From Algoriphagus oliviformis (GTDB taxonomy: Bacteria > Bacteroidota > Bacteroidia > Cytophagales > Cyclobacteriaceae): a stretch of DNA of 64,000 nt. The stretch lies in contig NZ_JAFKCT010000001.1 of assembly GCF_017254915.1 (NCBI RefSeq), positions 124,001-188,000 on the forward strand. The letters run 5' to 3'. How positions within the stretch are numbered: position 1 is the first letter of the stretch; each line of letters begins with the position of its first letter. Below are positions 53,492 to 61,565 of the stretch, piece by piece. The notes under the pieces were generated by a model. It was not told the origin of the DNA. It did no database searches and was given only the letters and a program-made list of their open reading frames with translations. The position numbers and the translations under genes were made by a program.

Positions 53492-54124
53492 TCAATTGTT
53501 TGACAAGTAGTTCGCAACGCCTTCGTTGGTAGCCTGCATGGCTTCTTTTCCTTCCTCCCAGTTGGCAGGACATACTTCGCCAAACTTCTCCACGTGCAGC
53601 TGCGCGTCTACGATTCTCAGGTATTCGTCGATGTTTCTTCCCAATGGAAGGTCGTTGATGGACTCGTGACGTACGATGCCTTCCTTGTCGATCAGGAAAG
53701 TACCTCTGTAGGCCACAGGCGCACCTGCAAAAGACCACAGACGGGACTCAGCGTCGAAAGAATATTCGCCAGCAAGTACTCCGTAGTTTAGGGAGATAGT
53801 CTTAGCAGCGTCAGCCAGGATCGGGTAGGTCACACCTTCGATCCCGCCTTCTCCCTTGGCAGTCATCAACCAAGCCAGGTGAGTCTCTTCGGTATCTGTA
53901 GAGCAGCCGATCACGACGGTGTCTCTTTTCTCAAATTCTGCCAATTTGGCCTGGAAAGCGTGAAGCTCAGTAGGGCAAACAAACGTGAAATCTTTTGGAT
54001 AGAAGAACAGGACCACATTTTTCTGGCCGATGTACTGCGCCAAGCTGAAGTTTTCTACGATCTCTTCTCCGTTGATTACCGCTCCTACCGAAAATGCTGG
54101 AGCCTTTTTTCCGACTAATGCCAT
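53492..54124 (-). CDS. ahpC: Typical 2-Cys peroxiredoxin (AhpC/Prx1)
   Basis: Reduces hydrogen peroxide and organic peroxides. 210 residues. Peroxidatic Cys in DFTFVCPTEL, resolving Cys in GEVCPANWEEG near the C-terminus (residue ~181), both in the usual places. It heads a three-gene operon with thioredoxin and DUF6952. A perfect -7 TAGCTTTG (minus strand) lies about 32-40 bp upstream of the ATG. A palindrome lies further upstream. Confidence 0.95.
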   Translation of the reverse strand: MALVGKKAPAFSVGAVINGEEIVENFSLAQYIGQKNVVLFFYPKDFTFVCPTELHAFQAKLAEFEKRDTVVIGCSTDTEETHLAWLMTAKGEGGIEGVTYPILADAAKTISLNYGVLAGEYSFDAESRLWSFAGAPVAYRGTFLIDKEGIVRHESINDLPLGRNIDEYLRIVDAQLHVEKFGEVCPANWEEGKEAMQATNEGVANYLSNN

Positions 54125-54155
54125 GTTTCTTTGTTTTGTTGAAAATTTGATAGGA

Positions 54156-54163
54156 CAAAGCTA
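54156..54163 (-). promoter_or_regulatory. Bacteroidota -7 element for the ahpC operon
   Basis: On the minus strand this is TAGCTTTG, an exact TAnnTTTG. The start would be near 54149, giving a ~25-nt leader. A T-rich stretch lies about 20 bp upstream in place of a clear TTTG. Confidence 0.55.
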
Positions 54164-54226
54164 GCCATGGATTCGGTATTTGTAAAAAAACGGAGCTTGC
54201 ATTGGCGGTTTTGAAAAACCCCTAAA

Positions 54227-54243
54227 ACAGAACATTATTCTGT
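54227..54243. promoter_or_regulatory. Candidate operator palindrome ACAGAA-N5-TTCTGT upstream of ahpC
   Basis: Perfect 6-bp arms (54227-54232 and 54238-54243) with a 5-nt spacer, about 65 bp upstream of the ahpC -7 element and directly before a short ATG frame on the plus strand. Spacing and symmetry suit a dimeric regulator such as a Fur/PerR or OxyR-type protein; identity unknown. Confidence 0.4.
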
Positions 54244-54244
54244 C

Positions 54245-54364
54245 ATGAACGACCCAGCCGATGTTTTGACACTCATTTTAAAACAAACAGGCCTCCACAA
54301 AATACCCGCAACGGATTGCGTGCGGCAGAAAAAATTAGGGATTGATTTACTCTATCGGGGATGA
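54245..54364 (+). pseudogene. Short frame, possible decayed Fur/PerR-type regulator start
   Basis: A 39-residue frame starting one base after the palindrome. Residues 6-22 (DVLTLILKQTGLHKIPA) resemble the first helix of Fur-family regulators (LKxxGLxxTPxR), and the rest (TDCVRQKKLGIDLLYRG) does not continue that family. It could be a decayed peroxide regulator beside ahpC, or a chance ORF. Very short, so low confidence. The 461-bp gap 54125-54586 otherwise holds the ahpC promoter, a REP/MITE-like inverted repeat and a hairpin. Confidence 0.25.
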
Positions 54365-54407
54365 GAAAAAGCTATCGGCGCGGCCTAGGACCGCCGCCCC
54401 GTTTTTG

Positions 54408-54521
54408 GTCACCGCAGGGAGGCACGACGAAGCAGTCTTTGTGAGAGTCAAATGGCTTAGGTGAACGCTGATGCCAGCCTCGGCCTGTTCAAAAAGACTG
54501 CATCGTGCCTCGCAGTGACGG
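54408..54521. repeat. REP/MITE-like imperfect inverted repeat
   Basis: Left arm (54408-54440) contains GAGGCACGACGAAGCAGTCT; right arm (54490-54521) is its near complement (AGACTGCATCGTGCCTCGCA). About 50 bp of spacer lies between them. The GCGAGGCACGA..GCAGTCT core is of the kind seen as a dispersed intergenic element in many Bacteroidota. No transposase is present, so it would be non-autonomous. Confidence 0.65.
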
Positions 54522-54564
54522 CATCACCACTTCCCTCGATAGATCTATGAAGGAAGTGATGATA
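54522..54564 (-). other. Long imperfect hairpin 3' of serS
   Basis: Arms 54522-54534 (CATCACCACTTCC) and 54552-54564 (GGAAGTGATGATA) pair with one or two mismatches; the loop carries the palindrome ATAGATCTAT. It sits 22 bp past the serS stop and may act as its 3' end, but lacks a T-run. Confidence 0.5.
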
Positions 54565-54586
54565 CCCTCTCTTGCTTTGGGACAAA

Positions 54587-55858
54587 CTAAATTCTGTCAA
54601 AACCGAGGTAGGAGTGGAGCACCTTGGGCATGAGGATGCCGTCCGGGGTCTGGTTGTTTTCCAGGATGGAGGCCACGATTCTCGGCAGAGCCAAGGCAGA
54701 CCCATTCAGCGAGTGCGCCAGGTGGGTTTTCTTGTCTTCCCCACGGAATCTGAGCTTCAGACGGTTGGTCTGGTAGGTCTCAAAATTTGACACGGAGCTC
54801 ACCTCCAGCCAGCGCTCCTGCGCGGCAGAGTACACTTCCATGTCGTAAGTCAGCGCAGAGGTAAAGCCCATGTCGCCTCCGCAGAGTCTCAGCACGCGAT
54901 AGGGTAGCTCCAGCTTTTGCAATAGACCCTGCACATAAGCGCTCATGCTCTCCAGCGCCTCGTAGGATTTGTCCGGATGCGTGATCTGCACGATCTCCAC
55001 TTTGTCAAACTGGTGAAGGCGGTTCAGGCCTCTGACATGTGCTCCCCAAGAACCCGCCTCCCGACGAAAGCAAGGTGTATAGCCTACGTTTTTGATCGGA
55101 AGCTCTGCCTCGGATACGATCACGTCCCGATAGAGATTGGTGATCGGCACCTCTGCGGTCGGGATCAAATAGAGGTTGTCTGCCGTGGAGTGGTACATCT
55201 GCCCTTCCTTGTCCGGCAATTGGCCCGTACCGTAGCCGGATTCCTCATTGACCAAGATCGGAGGTTGCACTTCGGTAAATCCCTGCGCCAATGCCTCGTC
55301 CAAGAAGAAATTGATCAGCGCACGCTGAAGACGGGCACCTTTCCCCTTGTAAACCGGAAAGCCAGCACCGGAGATTTTCGCGCCCAAGTCAAAGTCGATG
55401 ATGTCGTATTTTTTGATCAGCTCCCAGTGCGGCAGCTTGCCTTCGAAGAGGCTTGGGGTCGCTCCGTTTTCCAACACCACCTCATTGTCCTCGGCGGATT
55501 TGCCTGCGGGGACGGAGGTGTGGGGTACGTTGGGAATGGTATAGAGCAGCGTCTTGAGCTCCTCCTCGACTTTGGAATACTGCTCCTCCAAGGTCTTGAT
55601 TTGCTCCTTGATCTCGCTGGTACGCTCCCGAATGGCGATGGCTTCGGTCGCCTTTCCTTCCTTCATGAGTTGTCCGATCTGCTTCGAGATGGTGTTTGCT
55701 TCCGCCTGCAGCTGATCGCGCTGCGTCTGCGTGGACTTTCTTTGGTCGTCCAGTGTAATGACCTGAAGTAGAAGATTGGCTGCATTGTGGATGTTCCTTT
55801 TTTGCAGGCCGGCTAGCATTCCGGCGTAGTTTTCCCGGATTTGGTTGACTAGAAGCAT
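54587..55858 (-). CDS. serS: Seryl-tRNA synthetase
   Basis: 423 residues. N-terminal tRNA-binding coiled coil (residues ~30-105, IRERTSEIKEQIKTLEEQYSKVEEELKTLL). Class II core: motif 2 CFRREAGSWGAHVRGLNRLHQFDKVEIVQI and motif 3 SALALPRIVASILENNQTPDGILMPKVL. Charges tRNA-Ser in the cytoplasm. A perfect -7 element lies just upstream (55882-55889), 24-31 bp before the ATG, overlapping the end of the upstream lipoprotein gene region. Confidence 0.97.
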   Translation of the reverse strand: MLLVNQIRENYAGMLAGLQKRNIHNAANLLLQVITLDDQRKSTQTQRDQLQAEANTISKQIGQLMKEGKATEAIAIRERTSEIKEQIKTLEEQYSKVEEELKTLLYTIPNVPHTSVPAGKSAEDNEVVLENGATPSLFEGKLPHWELIKKYDIIDFDLGAKISGAGFPVYKGKGARLQRALINFFLDEALAQGFTEVQPPILVNEESGYGTGQLPDKEGQMYHSTADNLYLIPTAEVPITNLYRDVIVSEAELPIKNVGYTPCFRREAGSWGAHVRGLNRLHQFDKVEIVQITHPDKSYEALESMSAYVQGLLQKLELPYRVLRLCGGDMGFTSALTYDMEVYSAAQERWLEVSSVSNFETYQTNRLKLRFRGEDKKTHLAHSLNGSALALPRIVASILENNQTPDGILMPKVLHSYLGFDRI

Positions 55859-55881
55859 GAAGAAATCTTGATTTAGGTGTC

Positions 55882-55889
55882 CAAAGATA
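55882..55889 (-). promoter_or_regulatory. Bacteroidota -7 element for serS
   Basis: Read on the minus strand: TATCTTTG, an exact TAnnTTTG. Start near 55875, 17 bp before the serS ATG. No clear -33. Confidence 0.5.
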
Positions 55890-55894
55890 AGGAC

Positions 55895-56665
55895 TTATCG
55901 GACATAGACGGTTTTGGTGACCATGGAGAATGGGCCCTCCAGCTCTTTGCCGCCAGTCCACAGGAGGCGCACATTTACCTGATAATCCCCTTTCGGCAGG
56001 TTGGTGAGGCGGACCGGCGCCATGTGGTCGATCTCGTAGGAGTAGTCATTGACCTGGATTTGGACTTTGAGTCCGTCCAGCTTCATATCTCCTCCCAGCA
56101 CCAAAAAATCGATCACGAGCTCCTCACCCACGGCGAGGTTTTGGGAATTTCGGGGCAGGTTGACCGCCAGATAGGGCTCGGCGGAATAGGGAAAAGGCCG
56201 CGATTCCCCCACGATAAAGTCCCGGTCCACGTAGTTGCCAAAACTCTTGAGCGCATGGCCTTCGTCATCCACCAGAAAACCCACGACACGATAGGTCCCC
56301 TCGGTCAGCTCCCGCTGGAAAATGGTGGAATAGTAGCCGACCGGATCGCCACCGTTTAGGATCATGTGCAGCCTGGGCTTGTCCCCGGTCACTTCGCCAA
56401 AAGGGTAGTTTTTGCTGTTGAACTCGAAAGGTACTTTTCCGGGACGGAAAACCTGGTTTCCCAAGGGAGTATGAAGCTCCAGGATCGCATCGGGAAAAGC
56501 TGCCGAGTCACCGTACTGATAAAACGCCACTTTCGGCGCTTCCGCATCCGTAGCCACGGAGTCCTTGAAGTCGTCCACCACGGATTCGTTTATCTTTTTC
56601 CTGTCTTCAGCACAGCCCATCCACAGCAGGCAAAACAAAATCGGTAAAAGGAGGATTTTCTTCAT
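55895..56665 (-). CDS. Lipoprotein with beta-rich domain, unknown function
   Basis: 256 residues from ATG at 56665. Signal peptide and lipobox (MKKILLLPILFCLLWMGCAED, lipid Cys18). The mature part is beta-rich: repeated strands such as AILELHTPLGNQVFRPGKVPFEF, PRLHMILNGG and GTYRVVGFLVDDEGHALK hint at two Ig- or fibronectin-like segments. It probably sits in the outer or inner membrane facing the periplasm. No family is recognised. It is 36 bp upstream of serS and divergent from the 2-oxoglutarate oxygenase gene. The longer frame (to 56800) overlaps the divergent promoter and is not used. Confidence 0.75.
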   Translation of the reverse strand: MKKILLLPILFCLLWMGCAEDRKKINESVVDDFKDSVATDAEAPKVAFYQYGDSAAFPDAILELHTPLGNQVFRPGKVPFEFNSKNYPFGEVTGDKPRLHMILNGGDPVGYYSTIFQRELTEGTYRVVGFLVDDEGHALKSFGNYVDRDFIVGESRPFPYSAEPYLAVNLPRNSQNLAVGEELVIDFLVLGGDMKLDGLKVQIQVNDYSYEIDHMAPVRLTNLPKGDYQVNVRLLWTGGKELEGPFSMVTKTVYVR

Positions 56666-56695
56666 TTGGCGACCCAGATTGAGGCTAAAGATATT

Positions 56696-56703
56696 TATTT
56701 TTG
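56696..56703 (+). promoter_or_regulatory. Bacteroidota -7 element for the 2-oxoglutarate oxygenase gene
   Basis: TATTTTTG matches TAnnTTTG; it lies 38 bp before the ATG at 56742, in the divergent region shared with the lipoprotein gene. Confidence 0.45.
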
Positions 56704-56741
56704 AAGAAATATATCGGTGCATAAATCTTAACACTAAACAA

Positions 56742-57719
56742 ATGGACATCCTCTTTGATGAAATTCCAAGCCTGGATCTGGCGGACTTTACCTCCGGCAC
56801 TCCCGAGCAAAAAGCCGCTTTTGTGAAGAAACTGGGGGAAGCCTACGAGAATATCGGTTTTGTGGCTGTAAAAAACCACGGACTGTCCAAAGACCTGCAA
56901 GACAGGCTCTATCATTCGATCAAGGCTTTTTTTTCCCTGCCGGATGACATAAAAAAGAAGTACGAAAAGCCGGAAATCGGCTATCAGCGCGGCTACACCG
57001 GCAAGGGCAAGGAGCACGCCAAGGGACGAAACACCGGAGACCTGAAGGAGTTTTATCACGTGGGACAGGAGCTGGACCTGATCCCCGACACGGACACGGT
57101 AAAAGGCGAGTACCCCGAAAACCTCTGGCCGGCTGAGATCAGCGAGTTCCAAAAAGACGCCATCGAAGCCTACCAAACCCTCGAGAACGCCGGCAAAGCC
57201 ATGCTTCGCGCGATTGCGATCAACCTGGAGCTTCCGGAGGATTACTTTGAGGACAAGGTCGCCTACGGCAACTCGATCCTGAGACAGATCCACTACTTCC
57301 CCATCGACAATCCCGACGAAGTGCCCGCAGACGCGGTACGTGCCGCCGAGCACGGCGACATCAACCTGATCACCCTGCTCATGGGGGCCAGTGCAGACGG
57401 CCTTCAGGTACTGCGAAAAGACGGCAAGTGGATCCCCATCACGGCACTCCCCGACCAGCTCGTGGTCAATGTGGGCGACATGCTGGAGCGCCTGACCAAC
57501 AAAAAGCTCAAGTCCACCATCCACCGCGTGGTCAACCCGCCAAGGGAACTGATGCACACCAGCCGGTACTCTATCCCTTTCTTCATGCATCCACGGTCCG
57601 AAATGGACCTCACCTGCCTCCCCAGCTGTGTCGATGAAAACCACCCCAAACAGTTCGCGGATGCCACCGCGGGAGAATTTCTTGATGAAAGACTGCGCGA
57701 ATTAGGATTGAAGAAGTAA
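56742..57719 (+). CDS. 2-oxoglutarate/Fe(II) oxygenase, isopenicillin-N-synthase-like
   Basis: 325 residues. The iron ligands are His204 and Asp206 (EHGDINLITLL) and His261 (STIHRVVNP); the 2-oxoglutarate or carboxylate anchor is Arg275 in RYSIPFF. The N-terminal DIOX_N part (DIPSLDLADF-like start, EAYENIGFVAVKNHGLS) is also present. The family includes oxidases of small acids, amino acids and antibiotic precursors; the substrate cannot be named. It ends 1 bp before chrA, so they share a transcript, although a functional link is not obvious. Confidence 0.9.
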   Translation: MDILFDEIPSLDLADFTSGTPEQKAAFVKKLGEAYENIGFVAVKNHGLSKDLQDRLYHSIKAFFSLPDDIKKKYEKPEIGYQRGYTGKGKEHAKGRNTGDLKEFYHVGQELDLIPDTDTVKGEYPENLWPAEISEFQKDAIEAYQTLENAGKAMLRAIAINLELPEDYFEDKVAYGNSILRQIHYFPIDNPDEVPADAVRAAEHGDINLITLLMGASADGLQVLRKDGKWIPITALPDQLVVNVGDMLERLTNKKLKSTIHRVVNPPRELMHTSRYSIPFFMHPRSEMDLTCLPSCVDENHPKQFADATAGEFLDERLRELGLKK

Positions 57720-57720
57720 G

Positions 57721-58920
57721 ATGTCGGTCCGCAAAGTCCGATACTATGTATTTCTCAAAGATGTCCTGGCGCTCTCCGTGACTGCTTTCGGAGGGCCCCA
57801 GGCTTTTTTGGCTATGCTGCTGGAGCGGATGGTAAAAAACCGGGCCTACATCTCCGAGGACGAGCTCTGGGAGCTCAACGCCCTCTGCAACATACTTCCC
57901 GGCCCCTCCTCCACCCAGCTGATCTCTGCCATCGGATTTCGAGTAGGCGGCCCAAACCTGGCCTACCTGGCGCTCTTTGTGTGGATTCTTCCAGCCACGC
58001 TGCTCATGACGGCCACGGCCGTTTTGATCCAGTTTTTGCAGGAAAACACCCCCGGCGCTCTGGGCTTTGCGAGGTTTATCCAGCCCATGGCCATCGGCTT
58101 TATCATCTTTGCTGCGCAAAAGACCATTTCCAAGATGGTCAAAAGTACCGAAGCCATGATCCTGATGCTGATCTCGGCATTCGTGTCTTTCTTCTACAGC
58201 TCCCCCTACATCTTCCCCGTGATGCTCGTCCTCGGCGGACTCAGCACCTCCATCAAGTACAAAAACCAACCCAAGGCAGAAGAGGACAAGAGCCTGGAGA
58301 TCAAGTGGGCTAACTTCTATCTTTGGGGAGGTGTATTGATCCTGGCCGCGGTAGCCGGTGCGATCACCAACTACCAGCCTATCTTGCTCTTTGAGAACTT
58401 CTACCGAAACGGCAGCTTGATCTTTGGCGGAGGCCAAGTGCTCGTCCCCTACCTCTACACGGAGTTTGTGGACTTTAAGCATTTTCTGAGTTCGGAGGAG
58501 TTTCTTACTGGCTATGCGATTTCCCAGGGCATACCCGGGCCGACTTTCTCCATCTCATCCTACGTGGGGGCTCTGTCGATGCGGGAGTTTGGGCTGACCG
58601 GATTTTTGGTAGGAGGCTTGGTCTCTGCGGCGGGGATATTTCTTCCGGGAATCTTCCTGATTTTCTTTGTGATCCGCTTTTGGGATCAGCTGAAGCTCTA
58701 CCGCCCCGTGCGCGCAGCCCTTGAGGGGATCAATGCCGTATCCTGCGGGATGCTCATCGCCGCAGCCTACCTGCTCTTCGAACCGCTCGAAGCAAATGCC
58801 CTGCATATCTTCTTCATCCTGGGTACCTACTCCCTGCTGCAATTCAGCAAGATATCCTCACCGATGATCATCCTAGCCGGAATCGGGCTGGGCATCCTGG
58901 CCAACTACCTCGGCCTCTAA
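57721..58920 (+). CDS. chrA: Chromate transporter ChrA family (two-domain)
   Basis: 399 residues with about ten to twelve membrane helices arranged as two related halves. First-half signature: ALSVTAFGGPQAFLAMLLERMV, CNILPGPSSTQLISAIGFRVGG. Second-half signature: FGGGQVLVPYLYTEFVDFKHFLSSEEFLTGYAISQGIPGPTFSISSYVGAL. The family exports chromate, or exchanges it for sulphate, though many members have unknown anions. The start codon is 2 bp after the oxygenase stop. No chromate regulator (ChrB) is nearby, so chromate resistance is not certain. Confidence 0.9.
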   Translation: MSVRKVRYYVFLKDVLALSVTAFGGPQAFLAMLLERMVKNRAYISEDELWELNALCNILPGPSSTQLISAIGFRVGGPNLAYLALFVWILPATLLMTATAVLIQFLQENTPGALGFARFIQPMAIGFIIFAAQKTISKMVKSTEAMILMLISAFVSFFYSSPYIFPVMLVLGGLSTSIKYKNQPKAEEDKSLEIKWANFYLWGGVLILAAVAGAITNYQPILLFENFYRNGSLIFGGGQVLVPYLYTEFVDFKHFLSSEEFLTGYAISQGIPGPTFSISSYVGALSMREFGLTGFLVGGLVSAAGIFLPGIFLIFFVIRFWDQLKLYRPVRAALEGINAVSCGMLIAAAYLLFEPLEANALHIFFILGTYSLLQFSKISSPMIILAGIGLGILANYLGL

Positions 58921-59001
58921 TTGCCCGGATTTGGGACGAAAGGGAACAAGAATAGGATGAAAAGCGTTTTGAGTTCTAAATTCATTTCCTAAATTTCTTC
59001 C

Positions 59002-59667
59002 ATGCAAGCCTACGAATTCATCAACAGTCTCATACCACCCCTGAAGCTCAGCGATCGCGCGGGGATGGCTTTGGCTTGGATGGAGGAGATCCGCACCGAC
59101 TGCCTGCCCGTGGCTGACCAAGGCCGGTTCTTGGGATTCATAGGCGACGAGGTGATCTTTGAGCTCAATGACCCCGATCAGCTGATCGGTACCATCGAGC
59201 TGGAGGCGGGCGCTTGCTGGGTGTACTCGGACAAGCACATCTACGATGTCCTGCGCGTCGCCTCGGAAAACCAATCCAACCTCGTGGCAGTACTGGACCG
59301 GGAAAACAGCTACCTCGGCGTGATCTCCATGGAGGATGCGATTGCGGCCTTTGCCGACAGCCTCTCGATCAAATCCCAAGGGAGTGTGCTGATCCTTTCC
59401 ATGAACATGACCGACTACCTCCTTTCGGAGATTTCCCGGCTGGTGGAATCAGAAAACACCAAGATACTCAGCTCCTTCATCACCAACGACCCCCTGGACA
59501 GCGACAAGATCAAGCTGACCCTTAAGCTTGACAAGCCCGAGCTTAGGCACGTCAAGGCGACCCTGGAGCGCTTCGGCTACCGGGTGATCGACCACTATCA
59601 GGAAGAGACCGGCATCAGCGGAGAAGAAGACCGAATCGGTAACTTGCTGAGATTTTTAGATATTTGA
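59002..59667 (+). CDS. CBS-domain protein
   Basis: 221 residues. One CBS pair at residues ~1-125 (PPLKLSDRAGMALAWMEEIRTDCLPVADQGRFLGFI and VYSDKHIYDVLRVASENQSNLVAVLDRENSYLGVISMEDAI), followed by an ACT-like C-terminal part (SVLILSMNMTDYLLSEISRLVESENTKILSSF). CBS pairs commonly bind adenosine nucleotides. It is the first gene of the nadK-porG-uppS-bamA cluster, a location conserved in the phylum, but the mechanism is unknown. A gap of 89 bp separates it from nadK. Confidence 0.85.
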   Translation: MQAYEFINSLIPPLKLSDRAGMALAWMEEIRTDCLPVADQGRFLGFIGDEVIFELNDPDQLIGTIELEAGACWVYSDKHIYDVLRVASENQSNLVAVLDRENSYLGVISMEDAIAAFADSLSIKSQGSVLILSMNMTDYLLSEISRLVESENTKILSSFITNDPLDSDKIKLTLKLDKPELRHVKATLERFGYRVIDHYQEETGISGEEDRIGNLLRFLDI

Positions 59668-59756
59668 GGCATGAAATGCCTATGACAACAGCCAATCCCG
59701 CAATGAAACATCAGGTAAGGCATTCCATGTGACCGCTACAAAACAATTTTAATCAC

Positions 59757-60632
59757 ATGAAAATAGCCTTGCACGGCCTCTCCTTCAAAGCCGAATACAT
59801 TTTTCACATCGAACGACTATTTCAGGAACTTGAAGCCCACCAGATCGAAATCCTGGTGACCGAGCCCATGGATCGGGCGCTGAAGATGCTCGGCAACAAA
59901 CACCTCACCTACTGGCTCATCGAAAACGAACAAGACCTGGAGTCGGCGGACTTCATGATCACCATCGGGGGAGATGGCACCCTGCTGGACGCTGTTTGTC
60001 TCGTTGGCAAGCTGGAGATCCCCATTCTAGGTTTGAATACCGGCAGGCTGGGCTTTCTCGCCACCGCAGCCACGGACCAGATCGGCGAGGTCATCGACAA
60101 CCTGGCCAGCGGCAACTTCCAGATCGAATCCCGCTCGCTGATTTCCCTCGACTGTAGCCGCAGGCTGTTCAACGGGATCAACTTTGCCCTGAACGAATTC
60201 ACCATACACAAGCGCGACACCTCCTCGATGATCACCGTCCATACGTATATCGACGGCAAGTACCTAAACTCCTACTGGGCGGACGGACTGATCGTCTCGA
60301 CCCCTACCGGATCGACAGGCTACTCCCTGAGCTGCGGAGGACCACTGATCACCCCCACGACCAAGAGCTTTGTGATCACCCCCGTCAGTCCGCACAATCT
60401 GAACGTGCGCCCGATCATCGTCTCGGACGATTCGGAGATCAGCTTTGAGATCGAGGGCCGGTCTGAAAAATTCCTCATCTCACTGGATTCCCGCTCCACT
60501 TCCATCTCTTCGGAAGTAAAACTCAGCGTGAAAAAAGAGCTGTTTTCGGCAAAATTGGTCAAATTGCCTCACTTTCATTTCTTTGATACCCTGAGGCAGA
60601 AGCTCAACTGGGGTCTTGACATGAGAAACTAA
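59757..60632 (+). CDS. nadK: NAD kinase
   Basis: 291 residues. ATP-dependent phosphorylation of NAD to NADP in the cytoplasm. Motifs: GGDGTLLDAV (residues ~72-81, the nucleotide GGDGT motif), NEFTIHKRD and the NAD-binding TPTGSTGYSLSCGGP. All catalytic residues present. Fourth gene downstream is bamA; linkage of nadK with porG, uppS and bamA is a conserved Bacteroidota cluster. Confidence 0.96.
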   Translation: MKIALHGLSFKAEYIFHIERLFQELEAHQIEILVTEPMDRALKMLGNKHLTYWLIENEQDLESADFMITIGGDGTLLDAVCLVGKLEIPILGLNTGRLGFLATAATDQIGEVIDNLASGNFQIESRSLISLDCSRRLFNGINFALNEFTIHKRDTSSMITVHTYIDGKYLNSYWADGLIVSTPTGSTGYSLSCGGPLITPTTKSFVITPVSPHNLNVRPIIVSDDSEISFEIEGRSEKFLISLDSRSTSISSEVKLSVKKELFSAKLVKLPHFHFFDTLRQKLNWGLDMRN

Positions 60633-60647
60633 AAAGAGTACAATTAG

Positions 60648-60697
60648 GGGTTAACATTAATTAACCCGTTAAATACCAAGCGACGTTTTTTAAACGT
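60648..60697 (+). promoter_or_regulatory. Two small inverted repeats upstream of porG
   Basis: GGGTTAA-N6-TTAACCC (60648-60667) and ACGTTT-TTT-AAACGT (60683-60697) lie in the 90-bp nadK-porG gap. They could be operator or 5'-leader hairpins. No T-run, so not a terminator. Confidence 0.4.
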
Positions 60698-60722
60698 TGG
60701 GTACTTCATAACTTGCACCGTC

Positions 60723-61484
60723 TTGAAAAAGGTCAATTTTAAGATTATCAGACACTTACTTGTTTTTATCCTCGTTTTGACCGGGTATTTGATCCCGGCC
60801 AATGCCCAGGAATACGAGATAGGTGGAGGCCTCGGCGTCGGAACGTACACCGGGGATATTATCCGAAAAGTTGACCCCCGTCAGATTGGACTTCAAGGCA
60901 CGTTGTTTGGCAAGAGAAATTTTGACAATGTGTGGAGCCTAAGGGTAGCCATCAGCTCCTCCATCCTACAGGCGGAGGACAGCCTGCGTCCCTTGGATCC
61001 GGCAGCCCGAGTCAGGGATGGGAGATTCCGTGGCGGGGTGATCGAAGCCAGCGCGGTGATGGAGTTCAATTTCCTGGATTTCCTGGGGAAAAGCTCCGAG
61101 TTTCGCTGGTCTCCCTACGCCTTCTTTGGGCTCGGATATGCGCACTTCATGATGAAGGGCAACACCTACGCTTACCTGCCTTCGGAGAAATACAACCTCG
61201 GTTCTGTGGTCATCCCCTTTGGCGGAGGCGTAAAATACAAGCTCAACGACCGATGGACTTTGGCCGGGGAGCTGGGCTTCAGACCGACTATGACCGACTA
61301 CCTGGACAAGATCGACAGCAGCCTCCCGGCTATCCCGAGATATGCTCCTCCAGCCGATCCCAACACCGGACAAATCCCACCGTATGGGATCAATTTTGGC
61401 AATCCCAACACCAAAGATTGGTACTACTTCATGGGGCTTACAATCAGCTATACCATCTCCAATGTAAAGTGCTTCGCCTATTAA
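60723..61484 (+). CDS. porG: T9SS outer-membrane protein PorG (DUF6089)
   Basis: 253 residues starting with TTG (no ATG in the leader). Signal peptide (MKKVNFKIIRHLLVFILVLTGYLIPANA). The mature part starts YEIGGGLGVGTYTGDI and has barrel-like alternation ending in an aromatic pair (KCFAY). DUF6089 members at this position (nadK-porG-uppS-bamA) correspond to PorG of Porphyromonas, an outer-membrane protein that contacts the PorK/PorN ring of T9SS. The gene order matches that cluster. Confidence 0.88.
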   Translation: MKKVNFKIIRHLLVFILVLTGYLIPANAQEYEIGGGLGVGTYTGDIIRKVDPRQIGLQGTLFGKRNFDNVWSLRVAISSSILQAEDSLRPLDPAARVRDGRFRGGVIEASAVMEFNFLDFLGKSSEFRWSPYAFFGLGYAHFMMKGNTYAYLPSEKYNLGSVVIPFGGGVKYKLNDRWTLAGELGFRPTMTDYLDKIDSSLPAIPRYAPPADPNTGQIPPYGINFGNPNTKDWYYFMGLTISYTISNVKCFAY

Positions 61485-61565
61485 TAAATTGAGTGCTAGG
61501 CCTGATAATTGGAAAAGAAATAGCATTTTTGTACCTCCAAAAAAGTAGGTACCCAATCCATTGGA

